Below are positions 13,737 through 25,177 of a stretch of DNA of 64,000 bases, piece by piece. Positions within the stretch are counted from its first letter, which is position 1. Each line of letters starts with the position of its first letter. The translations under genes were made by a program, and so were the position numbers. The DNA is from Selaginella tamariscina (Eukaryota > Streptophyta > Lycopodiopsida > Selaginellales > Selaginellaceae): positions 310,001-374,000 of the forward strand of contig PUQB01000066.1 of NCBI GenBank assembly GCA_003024785.1. The letters are read 5' to 3'. The notes beneath the pieces were generated by a model that did not search any database, was not told the DNA's origin, and saw only the letters and a program-made list of their open reading frames with translations.

Positions 13737-13930
13737 ATACCTTTCTCGGCCTTTTGGCTAAGATCAAGTGTAGTATCTGTTCTTATCAGTTTAATAGTTG
13801 ATATGGGGGCACGTCTCCCAATGTTATTAACCTAATTTTTTGCGGGAGGTGGTCCATCCGGTAGCTTGCTACCCGGGCTGCCACGTGTCGCCTTGGCCTT
13901 ACACTACCGCCTTGGCCTGGCACAACCCAA
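13737..13930 (+). ncRNA. U2 spliceosomal snRNA, copy 1
   Basis: The first 60 bases are essentially the plant U2 5' domain: ATACCTTTCTCGGCC, then the branch-point pairing region around GTAGTATCTGTTC. Stem IIa/IIc, an Sm site (AATTTTTTG, about 13834-13842), stem III (GGTAGC-TTGC-GCTACC type, with GCTTGC loop) and a stem IV ending at CCTGGCA follow. The RNA base-pairs with the intron branch site in the U2 snRNP. It differs from copy 2 at three positions, all transitions. Two of these turn one pair of stem IIc and its neighbour into G-U wobbles, so copy 2 is the more canonical. The 3' end is approximate. Confidence 0.93.
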
Positions 13931-15388
13931 CCCCCCCAAAACTAAGCCCTAAATTACAATATAAATCATAAATTTTAATATAATTATTTAATTTATATGT
14001 ATATATATATCTTTGTGTAATTTATTATAATTTAAAATTATCAATTATGTATATATTTTTAAACATTATTATTTTCATATTTAAAATATTAATTTTATAC
14101 ATATAAATATATAAATTTACATGTACAAGCAATTTAAATTTTAAATCACACGTATAGATACATAAGCATATCTATGAATATAAATCTTATTGATAATACT
14201 TTAATAATTGAAACAAATTTATAATATAATAATTAAAATTAATATATGTTTTATATTTCAAACTGATAATTTATAATAATAATGCGGCAATTCTAATGAC
14301 TACAGTGTACACACACACAAATATATAAACGCTACTTATCTTAGTTAAACTCTTCACAGCCATTAACACCTACTCATTAATACAGCATATACATATATGC
14401 ACGTTACAATAACTGAGGTATATTATATCAATGTAATGTCTGTATATGCTCGTTATATTTTTATTGTAAAACTATTTATGTTTCAAATGATATAGTAGTG
14501 TCTTATTCACACACGGCATGTGTACTAAGTGTGTATGTGTGTGTGTGTATCCAGCACATGTATATGTCTTATTACATATTGACTACATTTAATTGAAGTG
14601 CTAAAACGCATATACAATCCATTAAGTATGTTCCCACTATATAGTTTTAATAATGTAATATTTTTTCTTTTGCCATGTTTGTTATCAGCTAATATGTTAC
14701 TTTATATGTTACTTGTGTTGTAAATGTTAAATGTACTTGAATATTATATAAGAAATATATACATAAATCAAAATATGATGCTGTAAAGTAGCCTGTGTGT
14801 AATTTATTCTAAGTTAAACTAAATTATTATGTGTTTAGAAATATATAAACATAATTGGTAATTATAAATTAAAATTTTAATTCTATACATATAAATTTCT
14901 AAATTTACATGTACAAGGTCACAAGTATAAGCATATTTATGAATACAAATCTTATTCATAATACTTTAATATTTTAATATGTACATTGTTCTTAATTGTA
15001 TTATATATACATGGCTTGTTACAAACTTCATGTACAATTATATATACATGGCCACGTGTCTTTAGAGTTGTTCGATTCTCTTCTTTAACAGTTACTATTT
15101 TGTTAAAGATGCTTAATCTAGTTGAATCGGAGGATCGAATATTCTTGATTATATTAGCAATATGCTTCCAAATCTTTTTCTTATTAAGTATTTAAGATAT
15201 GCTTACAGAAGAATTTATTATGGGTCTCAGGATCGACGATATTGTTTCTCTTATTAAATATTTCTAACATAACATATTTATCCGATATTGTTTCTCTTAT
15301 TAAATATTCCTAACAATGTTTAAAATCTTGATTAATCTTATCCTAAAAAGTTGAATTATATAATATAAGTGGAACATACTATCATTAA
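13931..15388. other. AT-rich spacer between U2 copy 1 and tRNA-Met
   Basis: Low-complexity AT-rich DNA with short CA/TG tracts (near 14311-14322 and 14533-14548). Nothing with coding similarity was recognised. Confidence 0.6.
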
Positions 15389-15460
15389 ATCGGAGTGGCG
15401 CAGCGGAAGCGTGATGGGCCCATAACCCATAGGTCCCAGGATCGAAACCTGGCTCCGATA
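15389..15460 (+). tRNA. Initiator tRNA-Met (CAT)
   Basis: A 72-base cloverleaf. The acceptor stem is ATCGGAG pairing perfectly with CTCCGAT. The anticodon stem is ATGGG/CCCAT, closing a loop with anticodon CAT at 15421-15423. The three consecutive G-C pairs in the anticodon stem and the internal A-box and B-box-like sequences match plant initiator tRNA-Met, and the acceptor starts with A1 and ends with U72. There is no intron. A T-rich tract (TTTTCTCTCT) directly after the gene fits a Pol III terminator. Confidence 0.95.
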
Positions 15461-15474
15461 TTTTCTCTCTTATC
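15461..15474 (+). terminator. Pol III terminator after tRNA-Met
   Basis: A run of four T followed by CT repeats lies immediately 3' of the discriminator base, the usual Pol III stop signal. Confidence 0.6.
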
Positions 15475-15539
15475 AATTCTTTTTATAATCTTAACCTAAG
15501 AAAATATTGAATATACTAGATATTCTCACACTAACTAAA

Positions 15540-16770
15540 CTAGATATTCACAGGCATGTTCCTTAATAAATGAAATGCTTCCTCCACAGAACTTGATCGC
15601 CCCAAAATATCAATCATACAAGCATAATGTTTGATATTTGGTACTATATTATTCTCATGAAAATACCACCTCAGTAACCCCAGTATGACTATGTGCATTA
15701 AGAAAGCATGTAAGTGTGACTTCATCAGGCACTATACCATACTGCAGCATTTCATTAAAAAGCTCCCATCAAGGCAGTATAAGACAATGGTTTTATCACA
15801 AATATATGATTAGCAAATGTCATGTAGCTAAACTTTGTGTAAAAATCCACTAAACAATTCGCTAATACAACCTTGTGTTTGAAACCATAGAGTAGAATCT
15901 CAATATGAAATGTTTTACCACTCTCAATGGATATACTAAGTCAGGACATACTAAGTCAGGACATGCTGTTAAAGCTACTGTATATGTTGTAGTTCATACA
16001 AGAGTTTCAAAGCCAGTGGCTCTTCCCCAGTCTAATCAAAGTGTTCCAAGACATTACATTTCTATAAACCATGTTTTGGAACGGCATTCGAGCTTGAAAG
16101 ACGCAACCAAATCTCCCATACATTTGTATCAGTGCGTTTTCCATACAAGTATCACAAAAACCACTTAAAGCTTCTCTATAATGTATATATTTCCCCTTTG
16201 CTAGACATTTTACCTTCTCACGATCTTTAGATGCAACCACCAACGGCTGAGATTAGAATCCTCTAGCATCTAGCATTCACTTTCGAACATGTCCAAAGCT
16301 ACCAGACTCTCCCCGTTCTCTACGCATCCATGGTCCAGTTTGAATGCGCGTATCCACGAGTGCAGTTTGTACAAATATGTCACTTGCAAGTGCACTAGAA
16401 TGTATATACTTTCCTTGTGCAGATCCCCATGTCACTGTTTTTCGGTTAGCAAGTGAATCGAATAGAGCCTTATGATATACCTACACCTATATAGTCATTG
16501 CCTGCATATAGTAGTGTGTGCGTGTGTGTGTGCGCGTGCGTGTGACTGAAGAGTTACACCTGACCCTGTTATGTGATCTTGACCGTGCAGTTTCCCAAGT
16601 TTTAAATGCCCTTTCTGGGCGTACGCTGTGAGAAGTGTTGATGATGCGCACATTTCATAACGAGAGCATCTTACATGGTGAAGCTCCATTGTGGCATCGC
16701 TCTGGCCTTTGTGGCCATATCCTATAACAATCAGATACTCGAAAGAGCCATCATAGATTATCTGCACTGT
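15540..16770 (-). pseudogene. Decayed PLS-class pentatricopeptide repeat gene
   Basis: Translating the minus strand in changing frames gives a succession of PPR phrases from 16.76 to 15.55 kb. These are GYGHKGQSDATMELHHV with YAQKGHLKLGK, LFDSLANRKTVTW with GKYIHSS and FVQTALVD, GKYIHYREALSGF with MENALIQMYGRFG and RNVMSWNTLI, and finally NIKHYACMIDILGR with EEAFHLLRNMPVN. These match the conserved repeats and the region before the E/DYW domains of plant organelle PPR proteins, which bind organellar RNA. The frame changes many times, stop codons intervene and no start or DYW tail is seen, so it is a relic of at least several hundred bases. It ends about 60 bp before the promoter of U2 copy 2. 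Confidence 0.8.
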
Positions 16771-16832
16771 TGCACAAGAAGAAGGCAAATATTCATGGTT
16801 TTGACATGACCATGTTTGTGCAAAGCTGCAGA

Positions 16833-16989
16833 TGCCCAGAATGGGCATTTCTATTACTTTCATGTCTCGGATGCCCATTCTGGGCAATCGAAACGAATAT
16901 TCTTAATCTGTGCTCTGAGGCTGCCACGTGTGAGGGCCAATTATCCCACAAGCAAGAGCTCAGCCCATAGGGGGTGCAGGGGGTATATA
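16833..16989 (+). promoter_or_regulatory. Promoter of U2 snRNA gene 2
   Basis: It carries the same USE (ATCCCACAAGC at 16943-16953) and TATATAA box (16984-16990) as copy 1. There are two site II-like palindromes in opposite orientation, TGCCCAGAATGGGCA at 16833-16847 and TGCCCATTCTGGGCA at 16872-16886. Promoter similarity to copy 1 starts near 16866. Confidence 0.8.
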
Positions 16990-17015
16990 AGGGCAGGGCT
17001 GGCCCGTGAGAATTC

Positions 17016-17209
17016 ATACCTTTCTCGGCCTTTTGGCTAAGATCAAGTGTAGTATCTGTTCTTATCAGTTTAATAGCTGATATGGGGGCACGTCTCCCAA
17101 TGCTATTAACCTAATTTTTTGTGGGAGGTGGTCCATCCGGTAGCTTGCTACCCGGGCTGCCACGTGTCGCCTTGGCCTTACACTACCGCCTTGGCCTGGC
17201 ACAACCCAA
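17016..17209 (+). ncRNA. U2 spliceosomal snRNA, copy 2
   Basis: Same length and structure as copy 1, with three base differences. Stem IIa has the canonical ATCAG/CTGAT pairing. The stem IIc strands TTAATAGC and GCTATTAA are fully complementary, whereas in the plant sequence I remember they read TTAATATC and GATATTAA. This is a compensated double change that argues for function. The Sm site AATTTTTTG and stems III and IV are present. The RNA acts in the U2 snRNP at the branch point. Confidence 0.93.
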
Positions 17210-17919
17210 CCCCCCAAATTTAAGCTTTAAACTGTATAAATAATATTTGAAAATAAATTAATAATAAGTTAATAATAATTTGATGCTAAATAATTTTGAA
17301 AGTAAATAAAATTATAAATATATAAGTTAAGAATGTCCTAGTAATTTTGTTTGCAATATAAGCTTATATATATGTTATATATGAATTATATATATGTTAT
17401 GTATGAATATATACGTACTTGTAAATGAGTAAATACAACTTGTTTCTTGAGTCCTTAGACCTGCCTAATAGATAAAACAATTTGAGATTGATTTGGAAAA
17501 TAAATAAATAAATTGAATCGAAATTAAAACAATTTTAAAATGATTTTATTAGTTTTAATACATCTTTATATTTTCATGTCGTTACGGAACGAATATTCTT
17601 TATACCGCGGCAAATATTCCACATCACCATGGACAGAGAAAGTCACCATTGCAATGATGCAGTTAATGAGGTTTACTGAGACGCGTCAATTGCTGGTTGA
17701 AAACTATTTCCAACCCCACTCCACGTGTCTCCTTGGGGAGGCCGTGGAGAATTTCTGGAAGGCCTGGGTTGAATTACAAAAGAGCAATTGTTTCATATGC
17801 ATAATGTAATAATATGAGAAATGTCGCCTGATCATTTGTTTGGTGCGGACTATACATATACAGAACACTCGCTGCTGGTTAAAAACGCTATAAAACTCCA
17901 ACCAGACAAGTACAGATTA
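17210..17919. other. Spacer between U2 copy 2 and ATP synthase gamma
   Basis: The first part is AT-rich. From about 17590 base composition becomes more balanced, but no frame has recognisable similarity. It probably contains the 3' untranslated region of the minus-strand gene. Confidence 0.5.
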
Positions 17920-19040
17920 CTAAGCATTGGCACCAGCAACAATCTCGAGAATCTCCCCAGTAATCTTGGCCTGTCTTCGCCTGTTATAAGTTATGGACAG
18001 CGATTTCTTCAGGTCGGATGCATTATCACTGGCAGTACTCATCGCATTCATCCTCGAGGCAAGCTCGCTGGCCACGGATTCTTGCAAAGCACGCAATATC
18101 TGGCTGTTGAGGTAGAGAGGAAGCAGTGCGTCCAGTATCTGTACTGGCTCTTGTTCGAATATCATCACCCCGCTGAAGGGAGTCACCTGCGTAGTCACTG
18201 AGTCCCTCTCCACGACTAGCTTGCCCTCTTTCGTGGTAAGCCTGAAGAACTCATCCTCAGCAGCATCCACACAGTTACCATTTATATCACACACTTGTCC
18301 CTGTGGGGAGAGTGGCAGCAGCGTGTGTATCACCGGCTCCGACTTTATAAGCGACACAAACTTGGTATACAGAAGCTCCACCTTGTCAACCTCTCACTAA
18401 CAAACAATGCAAAGAGCTCATCCGCTATCGCCTGTGCCTCGGATGTGGTTGGTGCGTTACCAGTCTCATATGTTCTCTCCAATGGAATGTTGGGCCGTCT
18501 CCCGAAGTACGTGTTCCCCTTCTTTCCGATACTGATAACAGTGAGCTCGACTGAGCTCTCGAGCGCCCTCATGCGTTCAGCCGCCTTCTTGAGCACCATG
18601 TTGTTGAACCCACCACAGAGACCTCGATCACCAGTTATCACAACTAGAGCCACCTTCTTCACCGGCCGTACCTTGGTGAGAGGGAGATCTATGTCCTCAA
18701 CTGCAGTCCGCTCGTTCACATTGTATAGCACCTGAACGAGCGCCTCGGAGAAGGGCCGAGCGTTCACCACCGCTTCCTGTGCTCTACGTACCTTGGCAGC
18801 AGCCACGAGCTTCATGGCATCGGTGATCTTCTGTGTGTTCTTCACGGAGTCGATTCTGTCACGGAGATCCTTCAGGCTGCACACCGTCACAGATCGCCCT
18901 CTAGGGTTCTTCCGCTCGAGCTCAGCTGAGAATTCGCCTGCAAAGAAATCGCACTTGCGCAGCGGGCATTTGCTGCGCATAGACAAGGAATCGCTGCTGG
19001 GAGATGCCACACTCATCGCCATCGCTCCTGCAGACGCCAT
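17920..19040 (-). CDS. ATPC1: Chloroplast ATP synthase gamma subunit (nuclear gene)
   Basis: Intronless, 373 residues if one frame slip near 18388-18400 is bridged, the usual length for this plant protein. A Ser/Ala-rich transit peptide begins [11 protein letters not shown]. The mature part begins near [18 protein letters not shown], the conserved N-terminal helix of the gamma rotor. [12 protein letters not shown] follows, and the C-terminal helix carries [14 protein letters not shown] and [14 protein letters not shown]. The chloroplast-specific insertion holds CDINGNC, the cysteine pair whose disulfide is reduced by thioredoxin to activate the enzyme in light. The protein is the central stalk of CF1 in the thylakoid ATP synthase. 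An in-frame ATG at 19112 would add 24 residues; 19040 is chosen because it starts a typical transit peptide. The slip is either an assembly indel or a true break. Confidence 0.93.
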
Positions 19041-19273
19041 TTCCTCTCTGTATGTGCGAGGATCGAAGAACCCTAAAACCTGCTCTGTTTTTCTCTTCAC
19101 ATCCAATTTCAAACCACATTTCTGTGTGGTGCGAAATGGAGCCTCATCTGTATCGTAGGGTCAGGATTGGTGTAGCCAGTAAAATCCTACGGTATGGATT
19201 CCTACCTCATCCTCGTATAAACGGATTTTTCACCTCGCATTATTCTGGGAATCTAATAAACTTGTTTAAACAT

Positions 19274-19318
<45 letters not shown>

Positions 19319-19626
19319 TAAATTAATAAGCTATATATTAAATATATTTACAGTGTATAAATATTAAATACTATTATATATTTAATGTATATATAATTTA
19401 TATATAACAATGCAAATACTGTGAGATTATAATATAATATATATACGCGTACACAACTATGTTTTATCTCTAATTGATAAATTAGGTTACCTTGAACATA
19501 TTTAGCATATTTTTGACATATTCAAATATTCTTTATGAATTATAATGTCAACAATGTATTTAAAACATTATGCGTAGAATTAATTACATTTTGTACAGCC
19601 GAAATAGTATAATTAAATAAACACCT
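19041..19626. other. Spacer upstream of ATP synthase gamma
   Basis: Presumed promoter of the gamma gene, since the neighbouring PILS gene ends at 19627 on the same strand. Nearest the gene the sequence is mixed; from 19280 it is AT-rich with a TA microsatellite (19280-19318). No clear regulatory motif can be named. Confidence 0.5.
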
Positions 19627-20300
19627 TCAGAACAGCCACTTAAGGAAGAGCATTAGCCACCCTGTCATTGTTACTAGCGCACTTATATGTTCCCAACATA
19701 ACACAGCTGATATTTCCTTCTCTCCAAACCCTCGTATACTTGCCACAGTCCCTACATATATTATATATTAATATATTACACACACACACACATACATATC
19801 ATACGTATGTACATATCAAACATGCATGTGTATGTATATATTTACCTGCAAGAATGGATGAAGGCATGGAGTGTGTATAAGAAGCACAAACGGAAGAGTT
19901 TATCTCCAGGAGGAAGCAGGTTTAAGTGGTCGGCTGCAGTAACCACGCCTAATCCAACTAGAGGCATAACCATGAGCCTAACGAAAGTGATAGCTATTGT
20001 TGTTTTCAATCCAAGATTTGATGATTTTGGCCCTGTAAAATAGCAATTATTACATGTATGTCCACATATTATATACACGCACACACGCGCACACACGCGC
20101 GCACACACACACACAAGTACCTCCAGCTAAACTTGCACCTAAAACGAGCATCATACAAGGAACCATAGCTGACCCTATTAAACTTAACGTATCAGTAAAG
20201 AAAAAGAGCGATCCATCCTCACTCAAGAATAAATGCTTCAAAAATGGTATAGCCCCAACAACGACTGCGAGTATCTGTAAGCAAAACCAAGCTTAACATT

Positions 20301-20345
<45 letters not shown>

Positions 20346-21114
20346 TTGAAATGTGTGTGATAAAAAGACTTACAGAGGCATTGATTGCTGGTTGCATTAA
20401 AGCCTTCAAGGTTGTAAGGATCTTCCTTAGAATTATATACTGCAGAAGTGAAATGTTACAGACACACACGCACGCACGCACGCACGCACTCACTTTATGC
20501 TTGCCGTTTGTTGATAATTCCTCTTCTTCAGAAAACTTCTCTAATTGAGGATACTCAATATCATGTTGAGTTTGAGGTAACAAAGGCTCAGTCAGATCAT
20601 CTTGTGCACCCTCTGGTGGTGCCAACATATACATAACATACGTATATGCAAGTACTGCTCCCACCTATAAACGAACCATATATATAGATATTTATGTATA
20701 CACACACACACACACACAAGCACGCACGCAACTTACCCATTGACCAAATGCTATATATGCTATTGACCGCTCATTGCAGCTACTGCTGTCACCAAATGGA
20801 TTTTCACTATCCCGGCAAACAGCTCCTAGCAACACTAGTGGTATATTCCCAATATTTCCTGAACATGGAGATGTTAAAAACTAATGTAGAACTCACCAAA
20901 TATTGAATTGTTTCGTATATTATATATATACTCTACACACACACACACACGTACCAACTCCTATCATGACAACAGTCAAGTTGAAGTACTGTGGAGGAGG
21001 TTTTATGATGAGGGCCACAATATAGCCAATAACACATCCTATGCAAGAGCCTATCAAAACATTTGCTGGAATAAACCACCTGTTGAAAACTTAGAAATAT
21101 CTCAGCAAACTACC

Positions 21115-21189
<75 letters not shown>

Positions 21190-21542
21190 AATCATACCAT
21201 TCTAGCATCTTCTGTAAAGTAACTGCGGATCCAAGTTCAGTGAAGATTAAGCAGGGTAAAAACAAAGTAAAAACAAGCTGCACAGAAAGATTTGTCAAAT
21301 TAAAATAATAATAAAATGATAATATTAATAATAATATTAATAATAAAATAATAAAAAGGCTCTACCTTGCTCAATTGCTTGCGTCCTTCAGTTTTAAGTA
21401 TATTCTTCTTCGCCATGAAAACTCCAAAGGCACACAATATGAGCACCTTGACAATGGGTGTAAATGAGAAGTGTAGGAGCGTCCAAATCGTCATATTTTG
21501 GCTCCCCTTCGCGACTAAACTTGTTAAAACTTCCACAGGCAT
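19627..21542 (-). CDS. PIN-LIKES (PILS) auxin transport facilitator
   Basis: Nine exons with consensus GT-AG borders: 21366-21542, 21198-21277, 20955-21079, 20737-20858, 20494-20664, 20374-20439, 20121-20274, 19846-20032 and 19627-19751. The product is about 402 residues, normal for the family. Hydrophobic helices fill the N-terminal part (IVKVLILCAFGVFMA, LVFTLFLPCLIFTELGSAV). The conserved NIGNIPLVLLGAVC follows, then a hydrophilic loop with EPLLPQ, then the C-terminal helices (PFLKHLFLSEDG, MMLVLGASLAGG, MPSSILAG). PILS proteins sit in the ER membrane and control intracellular auxin storage. Exon 8 holds two apparent one-base losses near 19866-19885; similarity resumes in register with the exon 8/9 junction. 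Introns are 54-118 bp and largely microsatellite. Confidence 0.92.
20302..20338. repeat. AC microsatellite in PILS intron 6
   Basis: About 18 uninterrupted AC units fill much of the 99 bp intron 20275-20373. Confidence 0.95.
21120..21188. repeat. Compound CT-TA-TG microsatellite in PILS intron 2
   Basis: About 15 CT units, 10 TA units and 9 TG units in direct succession. They make up over half of a 118 bp intron (21080-21197). Confidence 0.95.
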
Positions 21543-22209
21543 GATTAAATCCCCAATTTCAATGCTTTTAAGCTATGATCTCTGTATACATTGAGCAGCG
21601 ATCTATCGATACAAATATTTGAGAGCCTTTCTCTCGAAAAAGGATTTTAATTAATTAGGGTTGACAAGTAATAACCTAAAAGTAACTTTTAAGAGTCTAT
21701 AAATAGCTTACATGGACCAGTAGGAACCCGACACGTTTCCATCGGTTTTATACTTGATCGTGGTGGTCCACATTCATGTTTGGAACGGCTGGACACGTGT
21801 CAGCTAATTTAGACGCATGCCTCTATTAAAATTGCATAAATATTAAAGTCGATAAAATCCTTAATTTTTTTTTAATCTAATTGTAACTGCCAACTTATTT
21901 GGCTTAAACAAAACAAAATGTCTTTAAGCAAAGACACGTATGTACTATGCAGTTCCAATATAGTTAGAACCCCATTAGTAATATATTTTTATTTTAAACA
22001 AATGTGAGTAAAAACGAATATATAAAGTGCAATGTCAAATATTTATTATTGAACATAAAATATATAAAACATAAAATATAAAATATATACATTTAATGAA
22101 ATCATCGCAGAACATTATGATAGGTGTTAACAAGAGTATACATGATTCCAGCATTACTTGTGCCCTATGTTTAATTTTTAAATATTATATTAAATATGTT
22201 ACATTATCC

Positions 22210-22243
<34 letters not shown>

Positions 22244-23254
22244 TAAAATCACATTGCTTATTTTAAAATTAAATTAATAAATTATATATTTAAGTATTTT
22301 AAATTCTAAAATTAAAAGAAATTTATTTTTAAACTAAAATCCCACTACTGATTTAAAGATAAATAAAAGAAACAAAAATATATTTATTTACATTTTAAAT
22401 TTAAAATTAATAATGATATTGTACGACATTCCGTAGGGATATCCCCACCGGTGAGCATTCCGGTAGCGCACACATCTGAACCGTTGATGTCCAAAATTTT
22501 TAAACTCCCTAAATGACGATCTAATACCTGCGTTTTTGTGTATTTTTAACCTAATTTTGTTTAATTTCTTTTTATTTTTGATGTTGCTTTTTTTTCTTAA
22601 TTTATTTATAATAATTGTAATTATAAACCATAGAGATTCTTTAAAAAATATATAAGTATTTATTTATAAACCTTATAAAAAAAAATGATCTTAAATCCAT
22701 AAAAAAAAAGAGTTAAAACTCAACTTGAGAATGAAAACGAATTTAAAAAGATTAAAAATTTGTAATTAATGTTTGAATGTTTAACATATGTTCTTTATTC
22801 TTAAACTTGGCTATTTATATTGAAAGACTAATTTCAATAATGAAATACACATTAAGTTTTAAAATGTGTCAATTCTAAATGGGTCGTGTATGTAGATACC
22901 TATAAGAATTGTTTATGTATATACACACTCATTTAAAGTATATACAAATTCTTATTTTAATATTTAATTTAACTTTAATAACTAGTTTATTTTAATAATT
23001 AAACATTTTAAAGTGAATTATCACAAATCAGTCAAGAAAGTCGTGAAAAATGTCATTGGCCATATGCTAGAAAACAGCATGAGTATTCTATGCATTTTCA
23101 AAAAATAATATTTATTACGTATTATTGAACAATTTTTGCATAATACTATAAAACTTATATTCACAAACATGTATCACCCATGTGGACGTAACACTTTCAT
23201 ATAAACTATTGTACATAAATGACATTGTTGCTAATTTATCATTTACTTATATAT
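21543..23254. other. AT-rich intergenic region
   Basis: Apart from the PILS upstream part, it holds an ATT microsatellite (22211-22241) and otherwise AT-rich DNA. Near 22430-22500 a GC-richer island reads like the edge of a dispersed repeat. No gene was recognised. Confidence 0.55.
21792..21801. promoter_or_regulatory. G-box/ABRE-like element upstream of PILS
   Basis: The perfect palindrome GACACGTGTC lies about 250 bp upstream of the PILS start. It contains CACGTG, the core bound by plant bZIP and bHLH factors, and ACGTGTC, the ABA-responsive variant. Function is inferred from motif and position only. Confidence 0.45.
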
Positions 23255-24173
23255 CATCGTTACAAGATTTAGATATTGCAGGCACTGGAGAAAGTGATTC
23301 AAGAACTAAAGACGATAGAAATGGTAATTTAGAAATTGAAGGAGTTAAAGATGTTGATTCAAAAACCTTAGCAATAAATTCCTTATGCAAGTGGTCCCAT
23401 AGTGACAATGTTTTGAGTTGCATTATTATACATTTCATATATAAATTTATCATTTTAACATGTGCACAAGTAATTTTTGTCATAACCCTTTTTTACTTCA
23501 TACCACTATTGAAAATCCTTATTCTCAACTGTTTTATTATATTTATAAATGATTGTTAGCTAGCCTTATAATTACTAAGGTATATTATTTTTTACCTTGT
23601 TATTGTGTGATCCTTCTTTGAACTAAAAGCTTTTTTAGTCCTTGGGAAAAGCTTTCTATATATTTTCTATACAAATATACATGAAATATATAAAAATGCC
23701 TTATGTTACACTCATTTACAACTATCTGTTACTCTAACAATTCATTTTCACTGTTACCTTCTGAGTGGGGCGAAAAATGTTTTAATTGCTTGGGAAATCA
23801 TTCGACATCTTCCGTTTCTTTTGCTAATGTTTCCATGCTTAGTGGAATAATTGAAAGTATTTCTCGAGAGGAAACTTTTCCAAATACTTTTGTATGGGTT
23901 TGTTGCAGTAGTCAGTTGAGAACCTCTTTATCACTTATTCAAGTCCTCTACCATGGTCTTATCCTTTTCATTGGTAAACACACATGTATCTCGGAGGTAA
24001 CACTCCTTCAAGACGAAACCCTTAGTGTAGTAGTAAAAAACCTAGACATCACTAGGAGGACCCCTGATTAAGTTAAGAATGTTGCATGCAGCCTGATGTA
24101 TAATTTTTAGATAATGTACATTGCCAAATATGTCCCTCTTGGCTATCAGTGTATCGGATGGAGGTTTAGGCCC
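23255..24173 (-). mobile_element. Decayed fragment of the large ParB/DDE element
   Basis: Collinear with 43990-44945 at the DNA level. Shared phrases include TTTTGAGTTGCATTATTAT against TTTTGAGCTGCATTATTAT, CCTTATGTTACACTCATTT, and GTGTATCGGATGGAGGTT at the end. It therefore copies the gap between the phosphatase-like and methylase-like genes and part of each. No frame is intact. Similarity stops where the foldback element begins, so that element inserted into or truncated it. Confidence 0.85.
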
Positions 24174-24307
24174 TGTTAAACAGGAAAACAGGAAAACCTC
24201 ACTTTTTCATGTTTAACCGTTTCCTTTCTCTCAACAGTAAAAAAAGGCTACACACTTTCTTTTTGTCAACTCTCTCCACAACACACACACACACACACAC
24301 ATATATA

Positions 24308-25177
24308 TGTCAAGCCACGATCCAGGAACAAGGAAATGAGCAGGATTCCGAGAACAAGGAGGCTTGACTCAGGAACAAGACAAGGAGTAGGATAGGAACT
24401 TGGAACTCAGGAACAGAATAAGGAACAGGATAGGAACTAGGAACTCAGGAGTAAGACAAGGAACAGGATAGGAACTGGAGCAGGATAGCAGGACAAGGAG
24501 CTGGATAGGAACCAGAGCAGGATAACAGAACAAGGAGCAGGATAGCAAGACAAGGAGCTGGATAGGAACCGGAGCATGATAGGAACTGAAGCAGAATAGG
24601 AACTAGGAACTCAGGAGTAGCACAAGGAGTAGGATAGGAACTGGAGCAGGATAGCAGAACAAGAAGCAAGATAGGAACAGGAGCAGGATAGCAAAACAGG
24701 AACTGGGAACTTAGGAATCAGGAGTATGACAGGATCTAGGAGCGAGACAAAAACAAGACAGGATTCAGGAGCAAGACAGGAACCGGATAGGATCCAGGAG
24801 AGATAGGAACAGGACAGAATCTAGGAACGAGACAAGAGCAGGAGGCAAAGGAGCAAGACAAGACAAGAACAAGACAAGAACAAGAATGATTGTAGAAAGA
24901 CTGGTGTTGATAGTAACTGATTGTACAACAATTAGGTCGGAGCTTTTATGCTCACAACTCCAAGCTAATCTGGTCATGAGCCTAATCTAGTCACTAGCCA
25001 AAATTGGTCATCCTTATCCTATAGGAATATCCTGTAGGAATATCCTGCGGGAATATCCTGTGAGAATATCCTGCGGGCATATCCTGTGGGAATATCCTGC
25101 GGGCCGAAACCTGTATCGCATATCCTGTAGGCTGAATCCTGTATGTCGTATCCTGTATCCTGTATCGGGTTGTGACA
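24308..25177 (-). mobile_element. Solo LTR of the central chromovirus family
   Basis: About 870 bp with TGTCAAGCC at the left and GGGTTGTGACA at the right, the reverse of the LTRs at 27734 and 33269. It contains the same CTGGATCC-rich internal repeats in reverse. It sits in a TA-rich site; flanks of ATATA on both sides could be the 5 bp duplication but are not distinctive. It is a solo LTR fossil left by recombination. Confidence 0.85.

Noticed and set aside
18793-19158. Plus-strand open frame opposite ATP synthase gamma
   Set aside because: Shadow of the gamma coding sequence; no similarity of its own.
22430-22500. Possible short transposon edge with GAGCATTCCGG and a similar phrase at 10660-10690
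   Set aside because: The shared words are too short and no inverted partner or duplication could be found.
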